DNA of 64,000 nt from Lentisphaera marina. GTDB taxonomy: Bacteria > Verrucomicrobiota > Lentisphaeria > Lentisphaerales > Lentisphaeraceae. Positions within the stretch are counted from its first letter, which is position 1. Every line of letters starts with the position of its first letter. Positions 15,735 through 24,557 of the stretch are shown here, one piece after another. The DNA lies in the NCBI RefSeq assembly GCF_028745505.1, contig NZ_JAQZZL010000002.1, forward strand, positions 1,178,001 to 1,242,000. The letters are read 5' to 3'. Made by a program: the position numbers and the translations under genes. The notes under the pieces are model-generated. The model was not told the DNA's origin, made no database searches, and saw nothing but the letters and a program-made list of their open reading frames with translations.

Positions 15735-17675
15735 TTGCCCAAACCAACTAGCAAAGAACTTGAAGCCTTATACGACCCCTCACTTCAAAATTTCGACGAC
15801 CTCTACGACATAAGTCTTGAGTCTCTCAAGCAAGATAAGTCAATTAAGGGCGAAAGTTTTCTAACTTATGAAGAACGCTATGGTAAAGCAAAAAAATTAA
15901 ATCAGGGGGGAATGAAAAACATTTTCCTAGTCAAAGACAAATCTACCGAACGCGATGTCGCTATGGCTAAGCTCCAGAACGATTTAAACGAAGAAGCCAA
16001 TCAACATTTTATAAGAGAAGCCCTGTTAACCGCCTCCCTTGAACACCCCAACATCATGCCCATTTACGACATTGGATATGATCAGAACCATAAGCCCTAC
16101 TTCACCATGAAGTTAACAGGTAAAAAAAACTTAGGGCAGATAATTCGAAATAAGGGACAAGACTTTGATAAATGGCCGCTCAATGAGAGACTAAGCTTAT
16201 TTTTGCGGATATGTGATGGCATAGCCTACGCTCATTCTCGACACATTGTTCACCTCGATCTAAAACCTGAAAACATTCAAATCGGTGAATTTGGCGAAGA
16301 GCTTATATGTGATTGGGGTCTCGCATGGATCTTATTCGAAGAAGCCGGAGAAAAAATTAATTCCAACCTCTTTAATCCAGCTCCCTATGATCAAATTAAA
16401 GGGACGCCGGGCTACATGGCTCCCGAACAAATCAATATAGAAAATATTCATTTCGATAAACGTACAGACATCTATGCTCTCGGTGGCATTTTATACACCC
16501 TAACAAGCGGAAAATCTCCCATACCTGGCTCTAGTGTCAACACAATCATTGCCAAAACGATTAGCGGAAATATCCCCTCCCCCTCAAGTCGCTGTGACAA
16601 AGGAGTCATTCCAGAATCCATTGAAGCCGTTATTCAAAAATCCATGTCTTTGGATCCGAACCAGCGCTACCAGGATATTTCAGAGTTAAGTGCTGACATC
16701 AGATCCTACCTAAATGGCTTTGCGACTGAAGCTGAAGATGTCAGCTTATACAAATCTCTAAGCCTCTTGGTAAAAAGACATAAGACCTTGAGTATTTCTT
16801 TGGCTTTCATTTTCATACTAACAATTGGCTTTGTAATTAGCCTCCGTATTAGTGAGCAAAAAGCTATCAAATTATTAGATCTTTATACTCAAGAGCAAAA
16901 GAATTTAAATAAGCTCAAAGATGATACCATCCCTAACCTCTATAATCTAGCTTTATTCAATCTCGAAAACCTTGAGTTGGAGGCAACTCGCAACACCTTA
17001 AATTTTGCAGAAGGCCTCGCTAAAGATGACTACGACACCCAAAAGCTTTTAGCAGAAGTAAACTTTGCCCTTCATCGCTTCAAGGAGGCAAAAAACTACT
17101 TTGAAAAAATTTCAGATACCAATAATAAACTATATCAACTGAGCGTGAAATACGCTCCCGTAAAAGACGATAATGAACTATTAAACACCACAGATTCCCT
17201 GGAGCTCATCAAATCTTTGTATTCAAGTCTCCATGCCATTCGCTTTGCCAAGACATGCATAGACTCAAAAAAATACAGTTTTAAAGACAAGATTCATGTC
17301 TATGACCTGGCACTGCGTAAAAAAAATCGCTATAAGGGAAAATCTCTCATCAAGTTCGAGACTCATTCAGGTAAAAACTCTTTAGATCTCTCCGGATACA
17401 AAACCTTCATCGATTTCCAAATACGTGCACTGCAAGGACTGGAGGTCCACAAGCTCAATTTAAAAGATATCAATCTCGGCCAATGGGAACTTGCTCACTT
17501 AGCCAATGTGCCCTTGGAAGAAATTGACCTTCGACTTAAAAAGCCAATCCAAATAGACATCCTCACTGAGATGAAAAATCTAAAGAAAATAACTATCTAC
17601 AAAGAGCAATATTCTGATCGAGTTCTAAAGAAATTACCTGCTAAAGTTCTAATTGAGCAAATGGATATCCACTAG
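15735..17675 (+). CDS. Transmembrane Ser/Thr protein kinase linked to the ECF sigma factor
   Basis: A 646-residue protein starting with TTG (15735), supported by GAGAGG just upstream. The kinase domain spans about residues 49-330: glycine-rich loop LNQGGMKNIFLV, Lys79 in VAMAKL, catalytic loop HLDLKPEN (Asp175; Leu replaces the usual Arg of HRD), metal motif DWG (Asp193) in place of DFG, and GTPGYMAPEQ. It therefore keeps the catalytic residues but is a non-RD kinase, which often need no activation-loop phosphorylation. One membrane helix (about 351-371) separates it from a C-terminal half of TPR-like helices and a leucine-rich, repeat-like end, expected outside the cytoplasm as a sensor. It is in an operon with the ECF sigma gene, a likely substrate or partner. 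Confidence 0.9.
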   Translation: MPKPTSKELEALYDPSLQNFDDLYDISLESLKQDKSIKGESFLTYEERYGKAKKLNQGGMKNIFLVKDKSTERDVAMAKLQNDLNEEANQHFIREALLTASLEHPNIMPIYDIGYDQNHKPYFTMKLTGKKNLGQIIRNKGQDFDKWPLNERLSLFLRICDGIAYAHSRHIVHLDLKPENIQIGEFGEELICDWGLAWILFEEAGEKINSNLFNPAPYDQIKGTPGYMAPEQINIENIHFDKRTDIYALGGILYTLTSGKSPIPGSSVNTIIAKTISGNIPSPSSRCDKGVIPESIEAVIQKSMSLDPNQRYQDISELSADIRSYLNGFATEAEDVSLYKSLSLLVKRHKTLSISLAFIFILTIGFVISLRISEQKAIKLLDLYTQEQKNLNKLKDDTIPNLYNLALFNLENLELEATRNTLNFAEGLAKDDYDTQKLLAEVNFALHRFKEAKNYFEKISDTNNKLYQLSVKYAPVKDDNELLNTTDSLELIKSLYSSLHAIRFAKTCIDSKKYSFKDKIHVYDLALRKKNRYKGKSLIKFETHSGKNSLDLSGYKTFIDFQIRALQGLEVHKLNLKDINLGQWELAHLANVPLEEIDLRLKKPIQIDILTEMKNLKKITIYKEQYSDRVLKKLPAKVLIEQMDIH

Positions 17676-17745
17676 CTCAACTGCAGCCCCATTTGACTTA
17701 CTGAATATAAGAAAAAATCTTTTTTAAATTTTTTTATAAAAAGCA

Positions 17746-17772
17746 GTCAAATATCTAAAGTACCCATCGACT
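17746..17772 (+). promoter_or_regulatory. ECF-type promoter (site 3)
   Basis: GTCAAA-N15-TCGACT, ending 33 bases before the prepilin ATG at 17805. Confidence 0.75.
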
Positions 17773-17804
17773 TGTACTTAGAAAATAAATTGGAGCACAG
17801 AACG

Positions 17805-18557
17805 ATGACAAAAAAACATTTTAGTCTTATTGAATTATTAGTCGTTATTGCAGTTATTGGTATTCTCTTCAGCCTTTTGGCGCCGGCCTTAAGCTCAGCG
17901 CGTGAATCTGCAAAAACAGCCACATGTAAAAGCACACTCAAATCACTTCATACAGCTTCGTTGATGTACGCAGATGATAATAATGACGTCGCCATCTTTA
18001 AAGCCCGCCAGCCTGGCTATGATAATTATTCTCCGGGGTGGTCTGACTACTCCCGATTGGCCCAATACCTAATGGATACCGGTTCAGAACCCGATGGATA
18101 TAGATACTACAATGAAAAATTTCTTTGTCCTAAAGCAGACTATGCTCGATCACAAGAGACTAATTTCGTGGAGGGTCGTCCCTATGAATTACGTTTTTCA
18201 TACGGTATGAATACAAGTAATCAGGTCATTAATAAGGCCAGTCAATTTGCTGGTGTAAAATTCACTCAACTAAATGACCCTGCCAACAAAATCCTATTTA
18301 GTGACTCCATTTCCGAGGCGATTATCCAAAACAACGCTGAATATGGCATGTACCTCGGAGGTAATTACGAAAACCCCGCCAATAACTGGAATAGACAGGT
18401 TGCCTATCGACATAAAGAGCAAGCTAATACAGTTTTTTACGATGGCCACATCGGGCCAGTCAATCACCTTCAGCTCACTTCGAATGCCACAGATTATTGG
18501 ACTCTCAGTGGCTATGTCCATATATCTAAGAACGGTACAAAGACAATCGTTCCCTGA
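17805..18557 (+). CDS. Prepilin-type protein, H-X9-DG family (paralogue 1)
   Basis: A 250-residue protein. The ATG at 17805 has GGAG ten bases upstream and places [22 protein letters not shown] right after a short basic leader, as in type IV prepilins and pseudopilins. The residue before the cleavage-site Phe is His, not the canonical Gly. The C-terminal part carries an exact H-X9-DG motif (HKEQ...YDG), the signature of TIGR04294/DUF1559-like proteins. It is clearly paralogous to the prepilin at 20390: both contain [23 protein letters not shown] and similar lengths. An IS1380-family element now separates them. It has its own ECF-type promoter. Function inferred: surface or pseudopilus component, possibly for polysaccharide binding. 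Confidence 0.88.
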   Translation: MTKKHFSLIELLVVIAVIGILFSLLAPALSSARESAKTATCKSTLKSLHTASLMYADDNNDVAIFKARQPGYDNYSPGWSDYSRLAQYLMDTGSEPDGYRYYNEKFLCPKADYARSQETNFVEGRPYELRFSYGMNTSNQVINKASQFAGVKFTQLNDPANKILFSDSISEAIIQNNAEYGMYLGGNYENPANNWNRQVAYRHKEQANTVFYDGHIGPVNHLQLTSNATDYWTLSGYVHISKNGTKTIVP

Positions 18558-18842
18558 ACAGCCAAGTTAATCATTTACTGAACTCTACACAAAAAACAAA
18601 AATTATTGTAACCTGAATCCGTGATCAGGTTTTGAGATTCATGAGATAATGGTTTGGTCGAGTAATTCTTAGATCGTTTTTATCCCAGATTGTGAGATGT
18701 CCTTATTTCTTAAGCCTATCGCTCGTGATCAGGTGTCTAAGGATAGTAAATATAGCAATTTCTAAGGCAATTCACCCAACTTGGACAGAGTAAAGCACAA
18801 AACTCAATAAAAGAGCTTTGCAATAAACTTCTTATTAGTGGA

Positions 18843-20162
18843 TTAAAGGCTAAATGATATTTTTTGATACAGCTTAAACCAAGGGCTATGTCGACCAAAC
18901 TTGAGAGTTTCATCTCCTGCGTGCTTTACGTGTTTACAAGCGGTTAAAATCAAGTCACGTATCACGCACCGTAGGCGGCGTCGTTGGGCTTTGATTTTAA
19001 TTGGAGCCAAAGATTTATTATGGATAAGGTGATTACCAATGACTCTGAGCACATTAAAAGCGAGCATAGCGCAGTGCAAAAAGAATTGATTCGCTTTAAA
19101 TTTCCCTGAGGGTAAACGCTCTACATTCATATCGCTCTTCAATTCGCTATGGAACTGCTCACTGGTTCCATGATCGTGATAAAGTTCGATCACATCCTCG
19201 GCTTCTAAAGGTAAATTCGTCCAATAGGTCTCCACTTCGATTTCTGGCATCAAAAGTCGATTGCCATCTTGATCTTCGAGTCGTTCCGTAACTTTAAAAA
19301 TAACAGGAACCACTTTATGTTCTTCATTGTTTCCAGGATGTTTGTGATGGAGTTCACCGACAAAGACACTCTTACCATCTCGAGATTTAAGCTGTCGCCC
19401 TAAACGCCGTGCGTTGGATAGCCACTGTTCTTTAGATTCCTTTCTAAGGTTCCGTTTAATCAGAAAATATTGATCATCAGGAAGGTGTCCGAAATTAACC
19501 TCAGCATCGTGAGCGGAATCTAAACGAAGTAGTACGGGGTGCTTAAGCTTTAATTTTTTGATCATAGTAAAGCTGTCATCTAAGAACTCTGGCATCCCTT
19601 TTTGTGCATGCTGTGAACCTGGACGCAGCTCATTATTTAGCATAAAGCCCTCAGTTCCAAGGTAGGCAAACATGGGAGAAAATCCGTCATGATTTTTATA
19701 TGTCCAACTCACATTTTCTTTATGGCTACCGGAGTTATCCATGGGTGATACATCCATATCGAGTGGAATAAAATTCATCCCCCCTTTTGATATATTACCT
19801 ATACACTGTTTTTTGAGCAGGTTTGTATTCGCTGATTTTAAATGCACTTCATGCTCAGAAGACATGATTTCTAGTCGTTGACGCAAACGTTCCTCGGATG
19901 GAACTTTGTTTAATCCAAGTGATTTCATAAAGACTTCGTTTTCACGAAACTGACTAATATCTGTGAAGCGTTCACGCCCCTGAATCAGTAACCCCACCTG
20001 TGATTTGAAAATATCTAGATCTTGAAAGATATGATTGGCCTTGTGATCTGTATTGAACTCATCGTCAATTTCACTTTGTTGAAGGACTTGGCCACCTAAA
20101 AATATTCCGCCAATACTGTGAAGGGAATCATTGCCTGTGTCGAGTTTAAATGCTTTATTCAT
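18843..20162 (-). CDS. IS1380-family transposase
   Basis: A 439-residue DDE transposase. It contains the family-typical opening (GGIFLGGQVLQQSEIDDEF), an LDMDVSPMDNSG segment with the first catalytic Asp, VLLRLDSAHDAEVNF with a second Asp, and a YHDHGTSEQFHSELKSDMNVERLPSGKFKANQFF block with the catalytic Glu region near the C-terminus. The length is normal and no frameshift is seen. A 14-bp inverted repeat immediately upstream overlaps the weak ribosome binding site, which probably limits expression from outside transcripts. Confidence 0.9.
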   Translation of the reverse strand: MNKAFKLDTGNDSLHSIGGIFLGGQVLQQSEIDDEFNTDHKANHIFQDLDIFKSQVGLLIQGRERFTDISQFRENEVFMKSLGLNKVPSEERLRQRLEIMSSEHEVHLKSANTNLLKKQCIGNISKGGMNFIPLDMDVSPMDNSGSHKENVSWTYKNHDGFSPMFAYLGTEGFMLNNELRPGSQHAQKGMPEFLDDSFTMIKKLKLKHPVLLRLDSAHDAEVNFGHLPDDQYFLIKRNLRKESKEQWLSNARRLGRQLKSRDGKSVFVGELHHKHPGNNEEHKVVPVIFKVTERLEDQDGNRLLMPEIEVETYWTNLPLEAEDVIELYHDHGTSEQFHSELKSDMNVERLPSGKFKANQFFLHCAMLAFNVLRVIGNHLIHNKSLAPIKIKAQRRRLRCVIRDLILTACKHVKHAGDETLKFGRHSPWFKLYQKISFSL

Positions 20163-20163
20163 G

Positions 20164-20225
20164 AGAAAACCTGTTGGGTGATTTTGGTGTCGTAACTTAA
20201 ATTACTATAAACCAACAGGTTTTCT
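20164..20225 (-). promoter_or_regulatory. Inverted repeat masking the transposase ribosome binding site
   Basis: AGAAAACCTGTTGG at 20164-20177 and its perfect complement at 20212-20225 are separated by 34 bases. The proximal arm begins two bases upstream of the transposase ATG and contains its only purine-rich RBS (AGG in CAACAGGTTTTCT). A transcript entering from outside the element would fold and hide the RBS; an internal promoter starting in the loop would not. Similar protection is known in IS10 and IS50. Confidence 0.55.
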
Positions 20226-20328
20226 TGTTTTTAAGCTGTTTTTTAAGATCAGCTCACGGATTCAGGTGTAACTGTATTGAGCTAGAACAATAAAAATATT
20301 AAAGAAAATTACATTTTTTTCAAAATCA

Positions 20329-20355
20329 GTCAAATTTATAGAATGCTCATCGACT
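20329..20355 (+). promoter_or_regulatory. ECF-type promoter (site 4)
   Basis: GTCAAA-N15-TCGACT, ending 35 bases before the second prepilin ATG at 20390; 58 bases downstream of the IS1380 target duplication. Confidence 0.75.
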
Positions 20356-20389
20356 ATTATATATAATAAGCCTTTGGAGAATGCTGAAA

Positions 20390-21169
20390 ATGAAAAATAA
20401 TTCTAATAAATTCACTTTAATTGAACTACTCGTCGTTATTGCAATTATAGGCATTCTCGTAAGTCTGCTTGCCCCAAGTCTAAAAGGCGCTCGGGAATCT
20501 GCGAAGTCCGCAGCATGTAAAAACACCTTAAAGTCACTCTACACGGCATCACTTCTCTACGCAGATGATAACGAGGATTGGGCTCTATTCAGAGCTGATA
20601 TCGGCGTTACAGATTCACAACCCTGGGCTGCATGGGGCAACTATGGTCAATACCTCATGGATATCGGTTCTAATGACAACCAGAGATGGTTTCGCTTCTA
20701 TAGTGAGAAATTCATCTGCGCCAATGCCGAATATGCACGCACAGAAGCTAATACCTCGGCAGAGGGCCGTCCCTATGACATTCGCTATAGCTACGGCATG
20801 AATACCAGCGGACAAGTGGTGGAAAAAAATTACCCTTTTGGGGGAATAAAATTCAACCAGGTCGATTCTCCATCAGACAAAATATTTATGAGTGATTCCC
20901 TATCAGAATCGATTCTTGAATCCAAAGCAAGATTTGGTCATTACATCGGAGGTAATTATGAAAGCCCTGCAAATAGCTGGAATCGACAAGTAGCCTACCG
21001 CCACAAAGATCAAACTAAGGCAAATATAACCTATTTTGATGGCCATATCGAAACCAATGATTACCTGCAAATAACCGTTGAAGGCGACTCAAATAACTTC
21101 GTTGATAAATGGAAGCTCCCCGGCTACACTTACATCGAACCCGATGGCACTGTCAACACAATTGAATAA
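20390..21169 (+). CDS. Prepilin-type protein, H-Xn-DG family (paralogue 2)
   Basis: A 259-residue protein. I use the ATG at 20390, nine bases after GGAGA, rather than the one at 20381 that directly abuts it. After the leader MKNNSNK comes [24 protein letters not shown], the prepilin helix; Lys replaces Gly before the cleavage point. The end carries H-X11-DG (HKDQ...FDG), a slightly longer version of the H-X9-DG signature. It is a close relative of the 17805 gene, with the same promoter type, so the pair probably arose by duplication before the IS insertion. It is last before a repeat-bearing gap and the convergent sulfatase pseudogene. Confidence 0.88.
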   Translation: MKNNSNKFTLIELLVVIAIIGILVSLLAPSLKGARESAKSAACKNTLKSLYTASLLYADDNEDWALFRADIGVTDSQPWAAWGNYGQYLMDIGSNDNQRWFRFYSEKFICANAEYARTEANTSAEGRPYDIRYSYGMNTSGQVVEKNYPFGGIKFNQVDSPSDKIFMSDSLSESILESKARFGHYIGGNYESPANSWNRQVAYRHKDQTKANITYFDGHIETNDYLQITVEGDSNNFVDKWKLPGYTYIEPDGTVNTIE

Positions 21170-21302
21170 CCCCCCTGCTGTCTAAGCGTGGATTCGTCTA
21201 ATCGGGGAATCGAATAATTAAAAATCGCTTCAAACTAAGCATACCACCCCCTAAAGTCCTATCAAGCCGAAGGCGTTCAATAGCTCACCCAGTGATCCCT
21301 CT

Positions 21303-21391
21303 CCCAGCGTAGCGGTCTTTCAGCGAATGAAATGAGCGATCTTACAGTGAGCCCAGCGTAGCTGGTCTTTCAACGAATAAAGTGAGCGATC
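21303..21391. repeat. Tandem intergenic repeat, two copies
   Basis: Two copies of a unit of about 39 bases (CCCAGCGTAG...GAGCGATC), at 21303-21341 and 21352-21391, differ at a few positions and in one inserted base. The unit includes GTCTTTCAGCGAATGAAATGA in slightly variable form. They lie in the 272-base gap between the second prepilin gene and the 3' end of the frameshifted sulfatase. No ORF is seen. Only two copies and near-direct adjacency argue against CRISPR. Confidence 0.6.
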
Positions 21392-21441
21392 CTATATAAA
21401 TGCCATACTGCCCAAAAATAATTGTCTATCCTCCAGATGAA

Positions 21442-22961
21442 TCAGCGCTGGGGCTTCTGGATGAGTCGCTTAAGGTCTCTTTCCAGTTCAGCCACTAATT
21501 CGGGCTTCTGCTGAGCCAAGTTATTGGTCTCGCCCGGATCTTTGGAAAGATCATAGAGTTGAGGCTCAGGACTCAATCCTCCCTCGATCTTTTTATTTTC
21601 CTCGATCCAAGGCTTGGATTCTTGAGCGGGAGGAATGTATTTGAGCTGCCCTTTCCTAAGAGAAAAATGACCACAGGATTCACGAAGCATCAAGTCACGA
21701 CCATTGGATTTTTTACCTAAAAAAGTATCTAGTAAATCCAGGCTATCCAGAGCTTCGCCCTGCTCTAATTGATAATCCAGCAAAGACGCCAAAGAAGCGT
21801 ATAAATCTAACTGATTCACCAGGGCATCACTTTTACCGGGCTTGATACGATTTGTCCAGGAAAGGATAAAAGGCACACGAGTTCCCGCCTCGAAAGTACT
21901 GTACTTACCTCCACGTAGTTTCCCGGCGGGCTTGTGTTTACCCAGCATTTCATAGCTCTTATCAAAATAACCATCACTCACTACGGGGCCGTTATCACTT
22001 GAAAAGACGATGAGTGTATTGTCTTTCAAAGCACGTTTTTCCAAGTGATCTATGAGCTGACCAGTGATATAATCCATTTGCTTAATGGCATCGCCGCGCG
22101 GACCTAATTTTGAAGAACCCTGAAAACGAATATCGGCCATATAGGGCACGTGAATATCGTGAAAGGAAAAATAGATAAAAAAGGGCTCATCTCGGTTTTG
22201 ATCAATAAAAGTCCTAGCCTTGTGCAGCATCTGATAGGGAATTGTTTCATCTTTCCAACGCGCTGAATGACCACCCGTCATGTAGCCGATGCGACTCACG
22301 CCATTGACAATGTTTTCCGGTGTTGTTCATCAGCGGTGTATTTAACCAAGTTAGGGAAATCCAAGGCCGTTTTATCTTGCCCAATCTTTGCTCCATAACT
22401 AACCTCGATGGGATCCATGGGGTCGAGATTTAGAACTTTATGACCTTCAACTAGCACGCAGGGCACGCGATCACCTGTCGCCGGAATCAAAAAACTGTAA
22501 TCAAAACCTATCTCGAGTGGTCCCGGTGCAATTTTACCATTCCAGTCGAGATCGCCATTGCCCAAACCCAAATGCCACTTACCAATCACCGCAGTTTTAT
22601 AAGATTGACTTTGCAGCATTTTTGCCAAGTTGGTTTTATCAGGAGAGATCAACAAGGGCGCATCACCCGGCAAGATTTCTGCTTTACCTCGAAAGGCATA
22701 ATTACCCGTTAATAAAGAATAACGCGATGGCGTACATGTCGCCGAGGATGAATGACCATCAGTAAAAACCAAGCACTGATCAGCCAACTTATCGATAGCT
22801 GGAGTTTTGATCTCTGTAGCTCCGTAGCAACTCAAATCGCCATAGCCCAAATCATCGACATAGATCACCACAATATTTGGTTTTTCTTTTGCAGAGAGTT
22901 GCACTGTTAATACTAATAAAAGTGTGAGTAAAACCCATATGCTTTTCATGTAAAGCGTCAT
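21442..22961 (-). pseudogene. Type I sulfatase interrupted by a frameshift
   Basis: Two overlapping frames together encode one sulfatase of about 500 residues. The first (22961 to 22296) has a signal peptide, the metal motif YVDDLGYGD and the FGly motif CTPSR (Cys76) in SSATCTPSRYSLLTGN, then ends at TADEQHRKTLSMA-stop. The second (21442-22299 and readable a little upstream) resumes with VSRIGYMTGGHSARWKDE. Adding one C in the CACCGG stretch (complement of about 22317-22321) restores QHPENIVNGVSRIGYMTGG in one frame. It is a single-base deletion or a sequencing error; I see no canonical slippery heptamer for programmed shifting. It lies 23 bases behind the GH28 gene in the same operon. Confidence 0.85.
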
Positions 22962-22984
22962 AAATTATCTTTTCTGGACTGGGA

Positions 22985-24334
22985 TTAGTAGCTCTTTTCG
23001 TTGATGCTTACTTCTTGCAGGTCAACCTGATCATGTGCGTTGATATCCAAGGCTTTTTGGGCTCTTTCAACTTTTACATTGCGGATAAAAACTCCCTTGA
23101 TGGGTGACTCCACATGACCCTTAACTTCAATTGCCGTCTTGGTTTCCTTACAGGTGATATTCTCTATGTGGAAATTACGGAAAATCGGCGGGTGATGACC
23201 ACCACGAAAGCTGTGGTAATCGGTCTGGAAACGTATTAAAGCCACGCTCGCTTTTTCTACATCGATGTTGCGAACATGAACATTTTCGATAAGTCCACCA
23301 CGATCAAGGTTTGACTTGAAGTAAATAAGGTTGCGACCACTCTTGATCTTACAATTCTCAACGTAAACATTGCGTACTGAACCAGACATCTCGCTGCCAA
23401 TGGCCATACCATTGTGCACCTCGAGACAGTTGTTATTGCGAATCACAATATTCTCAGACGGTCTGGCTAGCTCACGGCCTTCTCTATCGCGACCCGATTT
23501 AATGGCCACGGCATCGTCACCAGTCCTGAAAGTGGAATCTTCAATAAGCACATAACTGGAGGAGTCAATATCCACACCATCATTTTGCAGCCTTAAGCTT
23601 TCCACGTGAATATTGCGAATGGTAATATGCTTGGAATAAATGGGATGAATAATCCAGAATGGCGACTCAATAATTTTGATACCTTCTATCTTAATACGCT
23701 CACAATTGATGAACTGAATGAAAGAAGGACGCAGGTAATGACCCTTACCGAAAATGCGTTTCTCAAGGGGTGTTGCCTTATCACCCATGGTACGGAGCCT
23801 TTCCTGATCCGGGCGCTGGAGTTCAAACCAGCCCTTATAAACTCCCTGAGCGTTACCATCGATGGTGCCTTTTCCTGTAATAGCGATATTTTCACAGCTA
23901 CTCGCATAGATTAATGAAGAGTAATTAAAGAGTTCCGTACCCTCCCAACGCGTGTACACCAAAGGAAGATAGTCATCTAAATTTTTACTAAACTTTAGCT
24001 TAGCCCCCTCTTCTAAATGAAGTTCAACATTGCTTTTAAAATGAATGGGGCCCTCAAGGTAGTAGACTCCTTTTGGAACGGTCACCCTTCCACCGCCAGC
24101 TGTATTGCACATGGTGATGGCGGACATAATTGCAGGTAAATCATTGCTCGTCCCATCTCCTTTTGCCCCTAATTCACGTATATCAAAAGAACGATCGGGG
24201 AAACTAGGCTCTTGAATATTTGCTAAAATTTCTTCTGCTTTGTCCCAGGGGTCATTCGCCAGTCCAGTACAGGATTGCGACAGAAATAAAACACAGTAGA
24301 AAATTGATAAAGTAAATATTTTTTTAAATAGCAT
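22985..24334 (-). CDS. GH28 family glycosidase (polygalacturonase-like) lipoprotein
   Basis: A 449-residue protein if started at 24334, where GGAG lies seven bases upstream; longer in-frame starts lack an RBS. A lipobox (FLSQSC, Cys22) predicts a lipid-anchored enzyme. A pectate-lyase-type N-segment (DIRELGAKGDGTSNDLPAI) is followed by the right-handed beta-helix. GH28 catalytic motifs are visible: NDGVDID (Asp255/257), TGDDAVAIKSG (Asp273/274) and HNGMAIGSE (His307; Gly-His-Gly in classical members is His-Asn-Gly here). It should hydrolyse alpha-1,4-galacturonosyl or related uronic linkages. Its operon includes the frameshifted sulfatase, and it is divergent from the uronate-type TRAP/uxaC operon; both promoters carry the ECF-type motif. 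Confidence 0.88.
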   Translation of the reverse strand: MLFKKIFTLSIFYCVLFLSQSCTGLANDPWDKAEEILANIQEPSFPDRSFDIRELGAKGDGTSNDLPAIMSAITMCNTAGGGRVTVPKGVYYLEGPIHFKSNVELHLEEGAKLKFSKNLDDYLPLVYTRWEGTELFNYSSLIYASSCENIAITGKGTIDGNAQGVYKGWFELQRPDQERLRTMGDKATPLEKRIFGKGHYLRPSFIQFINCERIKIEGIKIIESPFWIIHPIYSKHITIRNIHVESLRLQNDGVDIDSSSYVLIEDSTFRTGDDAVAIKSGRDREGRELARPSENIVIRNNNCLEVHNGMAIGSEMSGSVRNVYVENCKIKSGRNLIYFKSNLDRGGLIENVHVRNIDVEKASVALIRFQTDYHSFRGGHHPPIFRNFHIENITCKETKTAIEVKGHVESPIKGVFIRNVKVERAQKALDINAHDQVDLQEVSINEKSY

Positions 24335-24375
24335 AACAAGCTCCAAATAAGTTTTGTAAATGAGTTCAATAAACG

Positions 24376-24403
24376 AGTCGAGAACCAATGAGCTTTTTTG
24401 ACA
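24376..24403 (-). promoter_or_regulatory. ECF-type promoter (site 5)
   Basis: Minus strand TGTCAAA-N15-TCGACT, 42 bases before the GH28 start at 24334. It is back to back with site 6, which drives the TRAP operon. Confidence 0.75.
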
Positions 24404-24491
24404 GGTCTGCATTTTTTTCTCAGGAAATGAATTTTTTACTATTTCTAAAAAGCCCCGCCCTGGTCCTTATCCCATTAGTTTTTCACCAGCA

Positions 24492-24518
24492 GTCAAAAAA
24501 CAATTTTAGCTTTCGACC
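24492..24518 (+). promoter_or_regulatory. ECF-type promoter (site 6)
   Basis: Plus strand GTCAAA-N15-TCGACC, ending 40 bases before the dctP start at 24558; divergent partner of site 5. Confidence 0.75.
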
Positions 24519-24557
24519 CATTCATACGAACAACTCAAATCATCTCAGAGAAAGCTT

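Larger units (their letters stand above)
18612..20266. mobile_element. IS1380-family insertion sequence with 5-bp target duplication
   Basis: A complete 1655-base element. Its ends are inverted repeats: CCTGAATCCGTGATC at the left (18612-) and the complement of CCTGAATCCGTGAGC at the right (ending 20266). The target duplication TGTAA lies at 18607-18611 and 20267-20271. One transposase gene fills the minus strand. It sits between two paralogous prepilin genes and leaves the promoter of the second one (20329-20355) untouched. Intact ends, intact transposase and a perfect duplication indicate a recent insertion. Confidence 0.92.

Noticed and set aside
21303-21391. CRISPR array
   Set aside because: Only two units with a 10-base gap, no spacers of constant length and no cas genes.
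22296-22321. Programmed frameshift in the sulfatase gene
   Set aside because: No slippery heptamer or downstream pseudoknot is apparent; single-base deletion or error is simpler.
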